DNA from: Anaerolineae bacterium
GTDB taxonomy: Bacteria > Chloroflexota > Anaerolineae > Aggregatilineales > UBA2796
Length of the DNA: 64,000 bases
Reading direction: 5' to 3'
Assembly (NCBI GenBank): GCA_019637555.1
Contig: JAHBVK010000036.1
Span: forward strand, 1 to 64,000
Below the pieces are notes generated by a model that searched no databases, was not told the DNA's origin, and worked only from the letters and a program-made list of their open reading frames with translations. The position numbers and the translations under genes are program-made. How positions within the stretch are numbered: position 1 is the stretch's first letter; each line of letters begins with the position of its first letter. This document shows positions 52,951 through 60,758 of this stretch, in pieces.

Positions 52951-53021
52951 AAGTGCTAAATGCTAAGAGTGCCGAAGTGCTGGAAGCAAAGTGCCATAAG
53001 TGCCAGCGTGCCGACAGTACC
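52951..53021. repeat. Cluster of AAGTGC(C/T) words upstream of the response regulator
   Basis: At least six near-direct repeats with first bases at 52951, 52967, 52975, 52989, 52998 and 53006, spaced 8-16 bp. They end 20 bp before the regulator start on its promoter side. Could be a multi-site operator or decayed simple repeat. Confidence 0.5.
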
Positions 53022-53113
53022 GGAAAATAAGTGTTCGTGCGCCGGATAATGGTTTTTTGAACTGCTGATCGCTGTTAAGAAGATTCTACACCGAAACGGT
53101 GGAAGCGGGTTTA

Positions 53114-53161
53114 CCTCACCCCGTCGCTTCGCGCCACCCCTCTCCGTTTACAGAGAGGGGA
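53114..53161. repeat. C-rich hairpin repeat (family F)
   Basis: Starts CTCACCCC, holds a GCTTCGCGCC segment, and ends with CCCCTCTCC/GAGAGGGG hairpin arms. Same family as 42560-42603 and 51941-51980. Confidence 0.55.
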
Positions 53162-53210
53162 TCGTGTGGGTGGAGAGTGTCCGACACGGCTACGTTTGTC
53201 GGTAGTTGTC

Positions 53211-53325
53211 CCAGAGCTGAAGCTCCGGGCTGAAGTAGGAGCGTTTACTATTGTTCGATGTTTTTGTTTTAGCGCCGTTTACGGTGCTTCGTGTTGCTAG
53301 CCGGAGGGTGCAACCTCCGGTCTAC
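53211..53325. repeat. Composite palindromic repeats between regulator and HtrA genes
   Basis: Contains AGAGCT-GA-AGCTCC (related to 17395-17414), a GTTTTAGCGCCG...CGGTGC segment like family A ends, and CCGGAGG-GTGCAA-CCTCCGG of family B. A mosaic of modules from several repeat families; no coding potential in 53040-53336. Confidence 0.65.
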
Positions 53326-53336
53326 TTCATATTTAC

Positions 53337-54557
53337 TTAGGCGGCGTGAGGGCGTGCTTGCAGCGTCAGTTGCACGTCTTGAGTCTTGCCATCGCGCAGG
53401 ATGGTCAGCGTGACGCTCTGTCCGGCGCGGGTGTGGATGAACAGGTAGGAGGTCAAGGTGTCGAAATCGGGGACGGATTGCCCATCGATGGCGACGATCA
53501 CATCACCACCTGCCAGTACCTGCTGACCGTCCAGCGTGACCCGCTGCGTGCCCGTCTTGAGTCCGGCGTTAGCGGCGGGACTGCCCTGCTGCACGGCGGT
53601 GACATAGACGCCACGCTGATCCTTGTTCAGTTTGAGCGCCTCGTTGAGATCGAGTGTCAGGGTGCTGCCCGCGATGCCGAGCCAGCTATGTTCGATCTTG
53701 CCGTCACTGAGCAGCGCATCAGCCGACGCCTTGATGATATCCGAGGGGATAGCGAAGCCGACACCGGATGACTGCTGCACCGAGGATTCGATCTGTTCGT
53801 TGACACCGATCACCTGACCGCGCATGTTCAGCAGCGGACCACCGGAGTTGCCCGGATTGATCGGCGCATCGGTCTGGATAGCGTCGGGGATGGTATAGCT
53901 GCCGCCGCTGCTGCTCTGCGTGATGGCGGACACCGAGCGGTGAATGCCGCTGACGATGCCGTGCGTCATGGTGCCGGAGCGACGGAAGGGATTACCAATA
54001 GCAATCGCCATATCACCAACGCGCACCGCCTCTGAGTCCGCCAGTTGCAGCGGTTGATAGGCGCTCATGTCGCCCTCAACCTTGATCACGGCGATGTCGC
54101 TATCGGCGTCGCTGCCGACTAGCGTGGCGCGGCGAGTCGTGCCATCAGCGAAAGTCACTTCGATCTGATCGGCGTTAGCGATCACATGGGTGTTGGTGAC
54201 GATATGTCCCTGCGCATCATAGACAAACCCTGATCCGGCTGCATATTCGTAGGGACTGGACTGCTGGATGCCCTGCGGCGTGATGATCATGCTCGTCTGC
54301 TGGGTGGGGATACGTACCGTGATGCTGACCACCGAGGGATTGGCGTGATCATAGACGTTATGCAAGATCGCCGTTTGCGGATCGCCGACGTACTCGACCA
54401 GCAGATCGAAGAGGGTGTGCGTCGGCGCGGCGACGGCGGTAGCAGTGGAGGTGGTTGGCGGCTCCTGTGCGCTGACTGACCGGACGAAGGTGAATCCCGC
54501 AAACGCCACAATCACAGCACAAATTGCCACAAGTGACAAGTAGGTTCTACGTTTCAT
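53337..54557 (-). CDS. HtrA/DegP-like serine protease with PDZ domain
   Basis: A 406-residue S1C protease with a signal/anchor helix (residues 8-29). The catalytic triad is H124 (TNTHVIANA), D154 (DSDIAVIKV) and S238 (NPGNSGGPL), and a PDZ domain occupies about 295-400 (RGVYVTAVQQGSPAANAGLK...GDVIVAIDGQSVPDF). It acts in the cell envelope on misfolded proteins. The orphan response regulator lies downstream on the same strand. Confidence 0.92.
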   Translation of the reverse strand: MKRRTYLSLVAICAVIVAFAGFTFVRSVSAQEPPTTSTATAVAAPTHTLFDLLVEYVGDPQTAILHNVYDHANPSVVSITVRIPTQQTSMIITPQGIQQSSPYEYAAGSGFVYDAQGHIVTNTHVIANADQIEVTFADGTTRRATLVGSDADSDIAVIKVEGDMSAYQPLQLADSEAVRVGDMAIAIGNPFRRSGTMTHGIVSGIHRSVSAITQSSSGGSYTIPDAIQTDAPINPGNSGGPLLNMRGQVIGVNEQIESSVQQSSGVGFAIPSDIIKASADALLSDGKIEHSWLGIAGSTLTLDLNEALKLNKDQRGVYVTAVQQGSPAANAGLKTGTQRVTLDGQQVLAGGDVIVAIDGQSVPDFDTLTSYLFIHTRAGQSVTLTILRDGKTQDVQLTLQARPHAA

Positions 54558-54672
54558 TGCTTACTCATTCCTTTCCTTACTCGCTCCATCGTACTGAAGT
54601 CTTGTCGGTAGATTGTTGGCGCGATGTCACAGAGCTGAAGTGCGATGTGTCAACCTTGAAACATGAAGATAG

Positions 54673-54717
54673 GGATGAGGGATGAGTAACGAGTGATGAG
54701 TAATGAGTAATGAGTAA
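54673..54717. repeat. Short tandem repeat of GATGAGTAA-like units
   Basis: About five degenerate copies (GATGAGGGATGAGTAACGAG, then TGAGTAATGAGTAATGAGTA) in the gap upstream of htrA and next to the oxidoreductase remnant. Nine- and seven-base phase changes indicate slippage. Confidence 0.65.
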
Positions 54718-54744
54718 ACGCCGGGTCTGCTTCAACAAAGGAAT

Positions 54745-55199
54745 GGTGAAGTGACGCGTAAACCGTATGCGCTATGCCTTGACGGGAAGGTGGCGTTTCA
54801 GGGTTTGTATCTGAATGGGGAGACAGAAACGGGCTACATCCGTGATCGCAATGTGGTCGGCGCACCGATCAGCATTGAGGGCACCATGAGCATCTCGGTG
54901 ATGGACGCGCTAACAGCACGGGGGCAAGCAAGGAGTCATTCAAGTGCTCACGGATTCGCATGTATCCGATGTTCGGTGAGCCTTACGGTATTCCTGCACC
55001 GTCGGGCGACGGCGGACATGGTGGCGCTGATCCGGTGATGTTGGAGCAGATTTTCTCCCCAACACCACCTGATCCGTATTACCGCGCGGCATCACCCATT
55101 GACGGCGCGGCGTCGGTGATCGTGGGCATCGCCGCTAACCAGTCGATGCGCGAAGGACGCTCGATCACGTTGATGATCAGTTCTCGCTGGCGGAACTGA
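54745..55199 (+). pseudogene. Frameshifted fragment of a Gfo/Idh/MocA oxidoreductase
   Basis: Two overlapping frames carry recognisable C-terminal pieces. The first is GYIRDRNVVGAPISIEGTMSI (54751 frame). The second is MYPMFGEPYGIPAPSGDGGHGG, with DPVMLEQIFSP and AASPIDGAASVIVGIAANQS (54960 frame). Intact relatives have both in one frame after a Rossmann domain, which is missing here. The gene is truncated at the 5' side and frameshifted near 54950. Confidence 0.72.
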
Positions 55200-55224
55200 T
55201 GTAAGCGAAAGCCAAGCAAACCGA

Positions 55225-56118
55225 TCACTGAAACCGGACGCGCACAATCTCATTTTGTTGAGGATGCAGCGCATATACAGCATCATCGCGCAGCGTGATC
55301 GCCGAGGCGGGATGACGTTTTGCTTCTTCTGTCACGCTGGCGCTCGTCCACTGATCGCTGCTGCTCAATGCCACGATCTCGCCGTTGTTGACTACCAACA
55401 GTGAATCGTCAGGGGTCAGCAACATGCCATCCGCCGCGATCACCTTGCTGGTTTGGATGACTGTCCATGAAGCGGGATTAGCAAGCGGTACTTTGTAGAG
55501 TTCCACGCCGGAGATACCCACGATCAGGAACGAGTCGGGATGATAGACGATGCCGTTGCCGCCAAAGCCGTCGATCAGCAGCTTATCATCTTGCAGAAAG
55601 ATCGACCCTTCGCCATCGGGTGTGACCTTGTAGATAACGGGCGCAAGGCTATCGGTGACGTAGGCGTTGCCCTCTGCGTCGATGGTAACATCATTGGCGA
55701 AGTGCTTGACGTCGGGCAACAGCGAACCGAGATCGACGAAATGTAGGCGATCTCCGGTGTCGAGATCGTAAATGGCGAGTTGTGACAGACCCATGTTCTG
55801 TGCGTCGCCCGTGACCGCGAGATCGGCGTTGACGACCAGCAGGCGACCATTCGCGTGGTCGATCTCTAAGCCAATTGAGGCGATCAGATCGGGATCTTCG
55901 ATGAAGGGGGTCGCTGTGCCATCGTCAGCGACGGCAAAGACTGTGCCTTGCGCCATCGAACTAACGAGGAAGCGATCATTACGCCCGTCGTATTCGATGC
56001 CTTCGGGCAGCAGATCACGACGCTCGATACGGATTCGCGCTGGTGCATCTTGTGAACCAGCATGAACAGGCGTGATTAGGGCGGTAGCAATCAGCAGCGG
56101 TACAACGATCTTTTTCAT
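55225..56118 (-). CDS. Secreted SMP-30/NHL-like beta-propeller protein
   Basis: A 297-residue protein from the ATG at 56118 (AGGATG upstream). A signal peptide (residues 2-21, ending VHAGS) precedes a six-blade propeller: LLPEGIEYDGRNDRFLVSS, GLEIDHANGRLLVVNAD, HFANDVTIDAEGNAYVTDS and GFGGNGIVYHPDSFLIVG. The Glu, Asn and Asp positions resemble the SMP-30/gluconolactonase metal site (PEGIEYD, NDVTID, NGIVYHPD). Could be a lactonase or a binding protein. Confidence 0.75.
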   Translation of the reverse strand: MKKIVVPLLIATALITPVHAGSQDAPARIRIERRDLLPEGIEYDGRNDRFLVSSMAQGTVFAVADDGTATPFIEDPDLIASIGLEIDHANGRLLVVNADLAVTGDAQNMGLSQLAIYDLDTGDRLHFVDLGSLLPDVKHFANDVTIDAEGNAYVTDSLAPVIYKVTPDGEGSIFLQDDKLLIDGFGGNGIVYHPDSFLIVGISGVELYKVPLANPASWTVIQTSKVIAADGMLLTPDDSLLVVNNGEIVALSSSDQWTSASVTEEAKRHPASAITLRDDAVYALHPQQNEIVRVRFQ

Positions 56119-56216
56119 GGCATCACATCCTACAAACGATATTGCCCAGATTGGTGCCAGCTCAAGCATAGTTTACCGTGATTACAGCTAAATCGGGCAG
56201 GTGTTGTCACGGCGCA

Positions 56217-56266
56217 TTCCCGGCAATGAATTGCCAAGCTCAACGAACGAAGTCCCTGCGGGACTT
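56217..56266. repeat. Composite palindromic repeat family C, copy 2 (inverted)
   Basis: CCCGGCAATGAATTGCC (56219-56235) followed by CAACGAACG and AAGTCCCTGCGGGACTT (56250-56266). It is the reverse complement of 26451-26497 with a few changes. Confidence 0.75.
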
Positions 56267-56388
56267 CAATCGTTTTCACAGATCAAGCTGATTCTGCTGC
56301 GATTGGCGGCACAGCGCCGGAAGCGTCATTATTATAGAACTTCATCCCACATTTTATTTTTCACACTCACTCATAGATAGGAAGCGCT

Positions 56389-57393
56389 ATGCAATACGGC
56401 AAACTTGGTCAGGCGAATGTGACCGTCAGCAAAATTTGTCTGGGCACGATGCACTTCGGCACGGTGACGCCAGAAGATGAATCCATGCGGATCATGGATC
56501 GGGCGTTGGAGATGGGCATCAACTTCTTCGACACCGCCAATGTCTATGGCAGGCGAGTGAGCGCCGGACTGACCGAGGAGATCATCGGACGCTGGTTCGC
56601 GCAGGGCAACGGACGCCGTGAACAGGTGGTGCTTGCCACCAAAGTGTACGGACAGATGAACAATGACAGCAATCCGCCGCCCAACGAGGATCGCGGGGTA
56701 TCCAGCTACAAAGTACGCAAGCACGTCACTGATTCACTGCGCCGCCTGCAAACCGATCATATCGATCTGTATCAGGTGCATCACGTGGATCGGCGTATCC
56801 GACTGGAAGAGTTCTGGAACACCTTTGAACGGCTGATCTACAACGGCGACGTCCTGTACATGGGCACCAGCAATTTCCCCGGTTGGGTGATCGCCAAGTA
56901 TCAGATGTACGCGCTGCAGCATGGTTTACTCGGCTTTGTCTCCGAGCAGGCACAGTACAACTTATTGAGCCGTTATCCTGAGTTAGATGTAATCCCTGCC
57001 GCCCGCGACTTCGGTATCGGTTTGATCCCCTACATGCCGCTGGCGGGTGGCATCCTGACGGGCAAGAAACCCATTGTCGAAGGCTCGCGCACGCAGTCGG
57101 TGATCGCGGAGTATGGGCTGCGCGTAGAGAGTTCGCAGCTTGATACGTTCTCCGCCTTCTGCCGCGAGATCGGAGAGACGGAGCAGGTGGTGTCGATTGC
57201 GTGGGTGCTGGCGAATCCGGTGGTGTCGTCTGCCATCGTCGGCGTGCGTACCGTTGAGCACCTAGATGGCTTGGATCGGGCGGCGGAGTTCAAGTTGTCG
57301 CCGGAGCAGATGACGCGGCTGGACGAGATGTTCAACATCAACAGTGGGCGTCCATTGGGCAAAGGCGAAGCACCGGAAGCATTCGCGTGGTAG
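56389..57393 (+). CDS. Aldo/keto reductase
   Basis: A 334-residue (beta/alpha)8 reductase. The catalytic Asp/Tyr are in FFDTANVYGRR, Lys in VLATKVYGQM and His in YQVHHVDRRI. NADPH-binding motifs are at the C-terminus (VVSSAIVGVRTVEHLDGL). It resembles the YajO/AKR11-13 group that reduces sugars or aldehydes. Transcribed divergently from the propeller gene, with a family C repeat between them. Confidence 0.9.
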   Translation: MQYGKLGQANVTVSKICLGTMHFGTVTPEDESMRIMDRALEMGINFFDTANVYGRRVSAGLTEEIIGRWFAQGNGRREQVVLATKVYGQMNNDSNPPPNEDRGVSSYKVRKHVTDSLRRLQTDHIDLYQVHHVDRRIRLEEFWNTFERLIYNGDVLYMGTSNFPGWVIAKYQMYALQHGLLGFVSEQAQYNLLSRYPELDVIPAARDFGIGLIPYMPLAGGILTGKKPIVEGSRTQSVIAEYGLRVESSQLDTFSAFCREIGETEQVVSIAWVLANPVVSSAIVGVRTVEHLDGLDRAAEFKLSPEQMTRLDEMFNINSGRPLGKGEAPEAFAW

Positions 57394-57502
57394 GGATGTT
57401 GTTGAATAAACAGGGTGGGTTTCTAAACCCACCCCTACAAGGTTGATCATTCACTAGAGCTTGTTGTGTAGGCATCAAGGCAAGGATGTTTGCAGTCCGC
57501 GC

Positions 57503-57892
57503 CGGGAGCTAAAGCAACCCGGCTACACTGAAATACGGGTCAAAGACGGCTAAAGCCGCCTCTGGTTATACTAACTTCATCCGTCGGCGTTGACAGTGGT
57601 AACGAACCCACGCCTGTTAGCGCAAGCCGACTTTAGTCGGGTTTAGAATTATTTCGCTGTAGCCGGAGCGCTTTAAGGCTTGTCCGGCGTTTTTCAAGTG
57701 CTGGCGTGAGTAGACCGAAGGTTGAAAACCTCCGGCTACAACACTTGGTAAACCCACTGAAGTGGGTTAGGAGCAAAACCTGACCTTTGATGAACCCTCT
57801 TTAGAGGGTTTCCAGAGCATTGTAGCAGGGGGTTTTGAACCCCATGCGTCTGCGGCAAGCAGATAAATAGACTCCGGACAAGCCTTTTAGCT
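57503..57892. repeat. Repeat family A element split by a family B insertion
   Basis: Left arm GCTAAAGC..CCCGGCTACA at 57508-57527; right arm TGTAGCCGG..GCTTTA at 57659-57675, then continued as TTTAGC at 57886-57891. Internal hairpins (GACGGCTAAAGCCGCC, GCCGACTTTAGTCGG) match the family A copy at 3684-3851. Removing 57676-57885 plus one TTTA restores an intact element. Confidence 0.85.
57676..57885. mobile_element. Complete family B MITE-like element (210 bp)
   Basis: Terminal inverted repeats AGGCTTGTCCGGCGT and ACTCCGGACAAGCCT (15 bp, one mismatch) bound a non-coding body of three strong hairpins. TTTA occurs on both sides (57672-57675 and 57886-57889), which fits a 4-bp target duplication. 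No transposase gene. The 17471 copy is almost identical through its left 173 bp, so spread is recent. Confidence 0.82.
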
Positions 57893-57967
57893 TCTGGTGT
57901 CCGAGCCGAGCCGATGCCTAATTCTCTTAGCTTGATGCCCATGGGTTTCTAGACCTGCCCATTTTCG

Positions 57968-58636
57968 TCACCCCACCACTACGCCAATCGCAAAACCATC
58001 CCAGCCTTTGCTGCCGACGGTCTGGATCGCGGTGGCGCTGATGCGCGGATTGGCAGTGAACAGTTCGTTGAAGGCGCGGGTGCCTTTGACGCTAGGATCG
58101 TCGCTGGCAGAGTCCAGCACCATGCCGTTGCGGACGACGTTATCCCCGATGATCACGCTGCCGCGATGAGTTAACTTGAGCGCCCATTCTAGATAAGCGG
58201 GATTATTGATCTTGTCGGCATCGATGAACACCAGATCGAAGGGATCGGGGTTTTCGGCGGCAAGCTGCGGCAGCGTATCCAGTGCTTTGCCGACGCGAAT
58301 GTCGATCAGATTAGTGAGACCTGCCAGCGCGAAGTTGGATCGGGCAACGTCGGCGTGCATGGGATCGTATTCCAGCGTGACCAGCGATCCGTCAGGTGGC
58401 AATGCCCGCGCCAGCCAGATCGTGCTGTAGCCGCCGAGCGTACCAATCTCTAGAATGCGCCGAGCGCCGATCATCTGCGCGAAAATATTGAGCAGCTTGC
58501 CCTGATTGGGCGCGACCTGCGCGGGCGGGAGTCCGGCGGCATCCGCTGCCTGCAATGCCGCTTCTAGCACCGGATCGGCAGGCACATACAAGCGCTCAAA
58601 ATATTCATCCACCGCCGTCCATTGATCTTGCGTCAT
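57968..58636 (-). CDS. Class I O-methyltransferase (catechol/CoA-type)
   Basis: A 222-residue protein of the Methyltransf_3 family: ARRILEIGTLGGYSTIWLARALP (motif I), LVTLEYDPMHADVARSN, FDLVFIDADKINNPAYLEWALKL and SVIIGDNVVRNG. The Asp/Asp-Asn metal-binding positions are retained. Substrate unknown. Its leader contains a hairpin with a T-run just before the ribosome site. Confidence 0.87.
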   Translation of the reverse strand: MTQDQWTAVDEYFERLYVPADPVLEAALQAADAAGLPPAQVAPNQGKLLNIFAQMIGARRILEIGTLGGYSTIWLARALPPDGSLVTLEYDPMHADVARSNFALAGLTNLIDIRVGKALDTLPQLAAENPDPFDLVFIDADKINNPAYLEWALKLTHRGSVIIGDNVVRNGMVLDSASDDPSVKGTRAFNELFTANPRISATAIQTVGSKGWDGFAIGVVVG

Positions 58637-58649
58637 CGTCCATTATCCT

Positions 58650-58712
58650 CAAAAACGCAGTACCCCCATCCGACGATGCCAGACGATGCTGACATCAGAA
58701 TGAGGGTACTGC
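58650..58712 (-). promoter_or_regulatory. Attenuator-like hairpin in the O-methyltransferase leader
   Basis: On the minus strand GCAGTACCC (58712-58704) pairs with GGGTACTGC (58665-58657), extended by CAT/ATG pairs, and is followed by GTTTTTG and then GAGGATA and the ATG. A terminator placed directly before the start suggests conditional readthrough. Confidence 0.5.
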
Positions 58713-58809
58713 TGGCAAAAAGTGCGCGTCGCCGAGTCGGTAATTGAAACACCGTAAGCGTCAAAGGTTACGCAAGCTGAAGAAAATTGCCTGTAAAAAG
58801 TGTCTTTCT

Positions 58810-59571
58810 TCACCAATTATCATTGATGAAGTTATGGAGTGCTGTGCAGACAAAGCCGATCCGACCAAGGTCGCCGCGAAAATTGGGCGAAGTCCCGTTG
58901 CGGGCATTAGTAGCATTTTCCAGCCGCCGCGTGATTCGTACCCATGCGGACAACTCAATCTGCACGGCGGGGATCTGATGGCGCTCCCAAACGTGCCGCG
59001 TGATGGTGGGCAGCTTGAAGCCGCCCGTGTAGCGCGGCGGATTGATGGCTACCCGATCCAGACTTGGCGTATCCGCTTCCTCATAAAGCAGTGACATCCT
59101 GAAGTTATGAATCAGCGTCTTCTCGTAGTTGGCAAGTGTCTGCCCGCCCATCGTGCCGATTGCCACCGCGAAATCCCGATCTCCACGTGCCCCATGCAGA
59201 TCGATCACACAGCCGATCGGGATGCTGGTGACGATCTCGTCAAGCGCACGTTTATAGGCATTTTCTGCACCGTCATCGTGCGGATCAGGGTTGAGTTGAT
59301 AGCGGGCGTAGATCAGGTGTGCACCTGTCTGTTTGTGCAGCAGGTAGCCGATGGCGGCAGTGTATTCGTCCTCCTGTTTCCACTCGCCTTCGCGCCAGTG
59401 ACGCGCGCTGTGCGGTGCGGAGATCAACACTGGTTTGGTACCATGTAATACGCCGATCGGCGACTCGCCAGCGGGCGCATCCTCATCGTAATGGACAAGT
59501 TCACGCTCGTAACCTTCTAGTGCCTTCACCCACCCTTCAACCGCATCAGGCAGCGGAACGCTCAATTTCAT
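58810..59571 (-). CDS. N-formylglutamate amidohydrolase-like protein
   Basis: A 253-residue protein with the FGase/HutG fold: VLISAPHSARHWREGEWKQEDEYTAAIGYLLH, then CVIDLHGARGDRDFAVAIGTMGG and IPAVQIELSAWVRI. His-Ser, Glu-Asp and Asp-x-His groups fit a Zn site. No other histidine-degradation genes are near, so the natural amide is uncertain. Its start overlaps the upstream gene's stop (ATGA). Confidence 0.75.
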   Translation of the reverse strand: MKLSVPLPDAVEGWVKALEGYERELVHYDEDAPAGESPIGVLHGTKPVLISAPHSARHWREGEWKQEDEYTAAIGYLLHKQTGAHLIYARYQLNPDPHDDGAENAYKRALDEIVTSIPIGCVIDLHGARGDRDFAVAIGTMGGQTLANYEKTLIHNFRMSLLYEEADTPSLDRVAINPPRYTGGFKLPTITRHVWERHQIPAVQIELSAWVRITRRLENATNARNGTSPNFRGDLGRIGFVCTALHNFINDNW

Positions 59572-60569
59572 GCGGGGGCGAGTGCCTTGCCAACGCGGAG
59601 ATATTTGGGTACATGGGGCAGAAATTCGATGAACTCGGCGTATTTTCCTTCGCTGCGTTCATTCAGATAGCGCTGGAAGACGCTGATCGCGGCGGGCAGC
59701 ACGGTAAGATGTTCGACCCGCTGCATATGCTGAATGTAACTGCGCGCTTCCAACTTGCTGATCGCTTGCTCCAAATACATTGCCGTGATCGACGCCGTGA
59801 ACAAGCCCAAAAACTGATCCTGCCACATCGGGTGCGCTTGACGGTAGTGATCGCCCACTGACAGCGACTTATCCGAGAGGGCGCTGACCGTCTCCATATG
59901 CTGACTGAGGTAGCTGTTCATCAGCATGGCACCGTATTCGGTGAGTGCTGCGCGGAATGCCAGCGCCGGATCATCTTTGTACGACCATGGTGCGCTATCT
60001 CCCCATGCGATGGGAGGCGGCATCAGCACGATCAACTCGTTGCCCACGCGCACACCAACATTTTGATCGGTGGGGTAGCTGAGGCTAGGCATGAATACCA
60101 GCGTCTCCTTGACCGATCCGACAAACGGCTCAAGGACGTCCTGCAACTTCACTTCACGAAATATCTCTTGCAAGTGATTCAGCGCCGTCTGCCAGTGATC
60201 GTTCTCTTGCGCTGTCGCCCACCACGAGTCCAGCTCGCTGACGCGCTGAAAATCGAGCAGGTGATCACTCCAGTGGGCAGGAACCCAGCGCGGCGTCTCC
60301 TCGATGGCTTGTAAGCCGGGTGAGGAAAGGCGCAGTACATAGCCATAGAGCGCGGCTAAAGGAATGCCTTGATCTAGCAGCGACTGTAAGGCGCTTGCCG
60401 CCGGATGTGTGCTGTAGCTGCTAACGTGCCGACGGGTAGCGCGGGCGTGCAGATGCGTGCCGTGCTTCTTGCGTCCCTGTGCCTGATCGGGATAGTTGGT
60501 GGCGGCTAAGACTGCCGAGAGCAGGCGGGCGCGGTCATCGAGTCGAACTTGGATTGCTGATGATTGCAT
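59568..60569 (-). CDS. Protein of unknown function coupled to the amidohydrolase gene
   Basis: A 333-residue soluble protein with a helical N-terminal part (DRARLLSAVLAATNYPDQ), a His/Arg cluster (KKHGTHLHARATRRHVSSYSTHP), and FMPSLSYPTDQNVGVRVGNELIVLMPPPIAWGD in the middle. The pattern of alternating helices resembles metallopeptidase-like DUF4932 proteins, but no HExxH motif is present. The stop overlaps the amidohydrolase ATG, so they act in the same pathway or complex (inference). Driven by the promoter in the 60634-60693 repeat. Confidence 0.6.
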   Translation of the reverse strand: MQSSAIQVRLDDRARLLSAVLAATNYPDQAQGRKKHGTHLHARATRRHVSSYSTHPAASALQSLLDQGIPLAALYGYVLRLSSPGLQAIEETPRWVPAHWSDHLLDFQRVSELDSWWATAQENDHWQTALNHLQEIFREVKLQDVLEPFVGSVKETLVFMPSLSYPTDQNVGVRVGNELIVLMPPPIAWGDSAPWSYKDDPALAFRAALTEYGAMLMNSYLSQHMETVSALSDKSLSVGDHYRQAHPMWQDQFLGLFTASITAMYLEQAISKLEARSYIQHMQRVEHLTVLPAAISVFQRYLNERSEGKYAEFIEFLPHVPKYLRVGKALAPA

Positions 60570-60633
60570 TGGTTTTGATCAGATGTTCTGGATAGCTCGG
60601 GCGAGCGCGTCTATTTGCTAGTTCAGGTTGAAA

Positions 60634-60693
60634 GGATTAACCCTCATTCTACAACAAGGTTCGCTTTCAGGTGAAGTTATGGGGCTATAACAA
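60634..60693. repeat. 60-bp direct repeat, left copy
   Basis: Identical over 60 bp to 62047-62106. On the minus strand it holds TTCACC (60675-60670), 18 bp, TAGAAT (60651-60646), so it probably carries the promoter of the 60569 gene. Weaker similarity continues to the left (GCTCG..CGAG..GCGT). Confidence 0.85.
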
Positions 60694-60758
60694 AGCGCAG
60701 TGTGATGAGTTGAATGTGATTGCGATAACCAACGAAAAATGTATAACTACTACTGATC

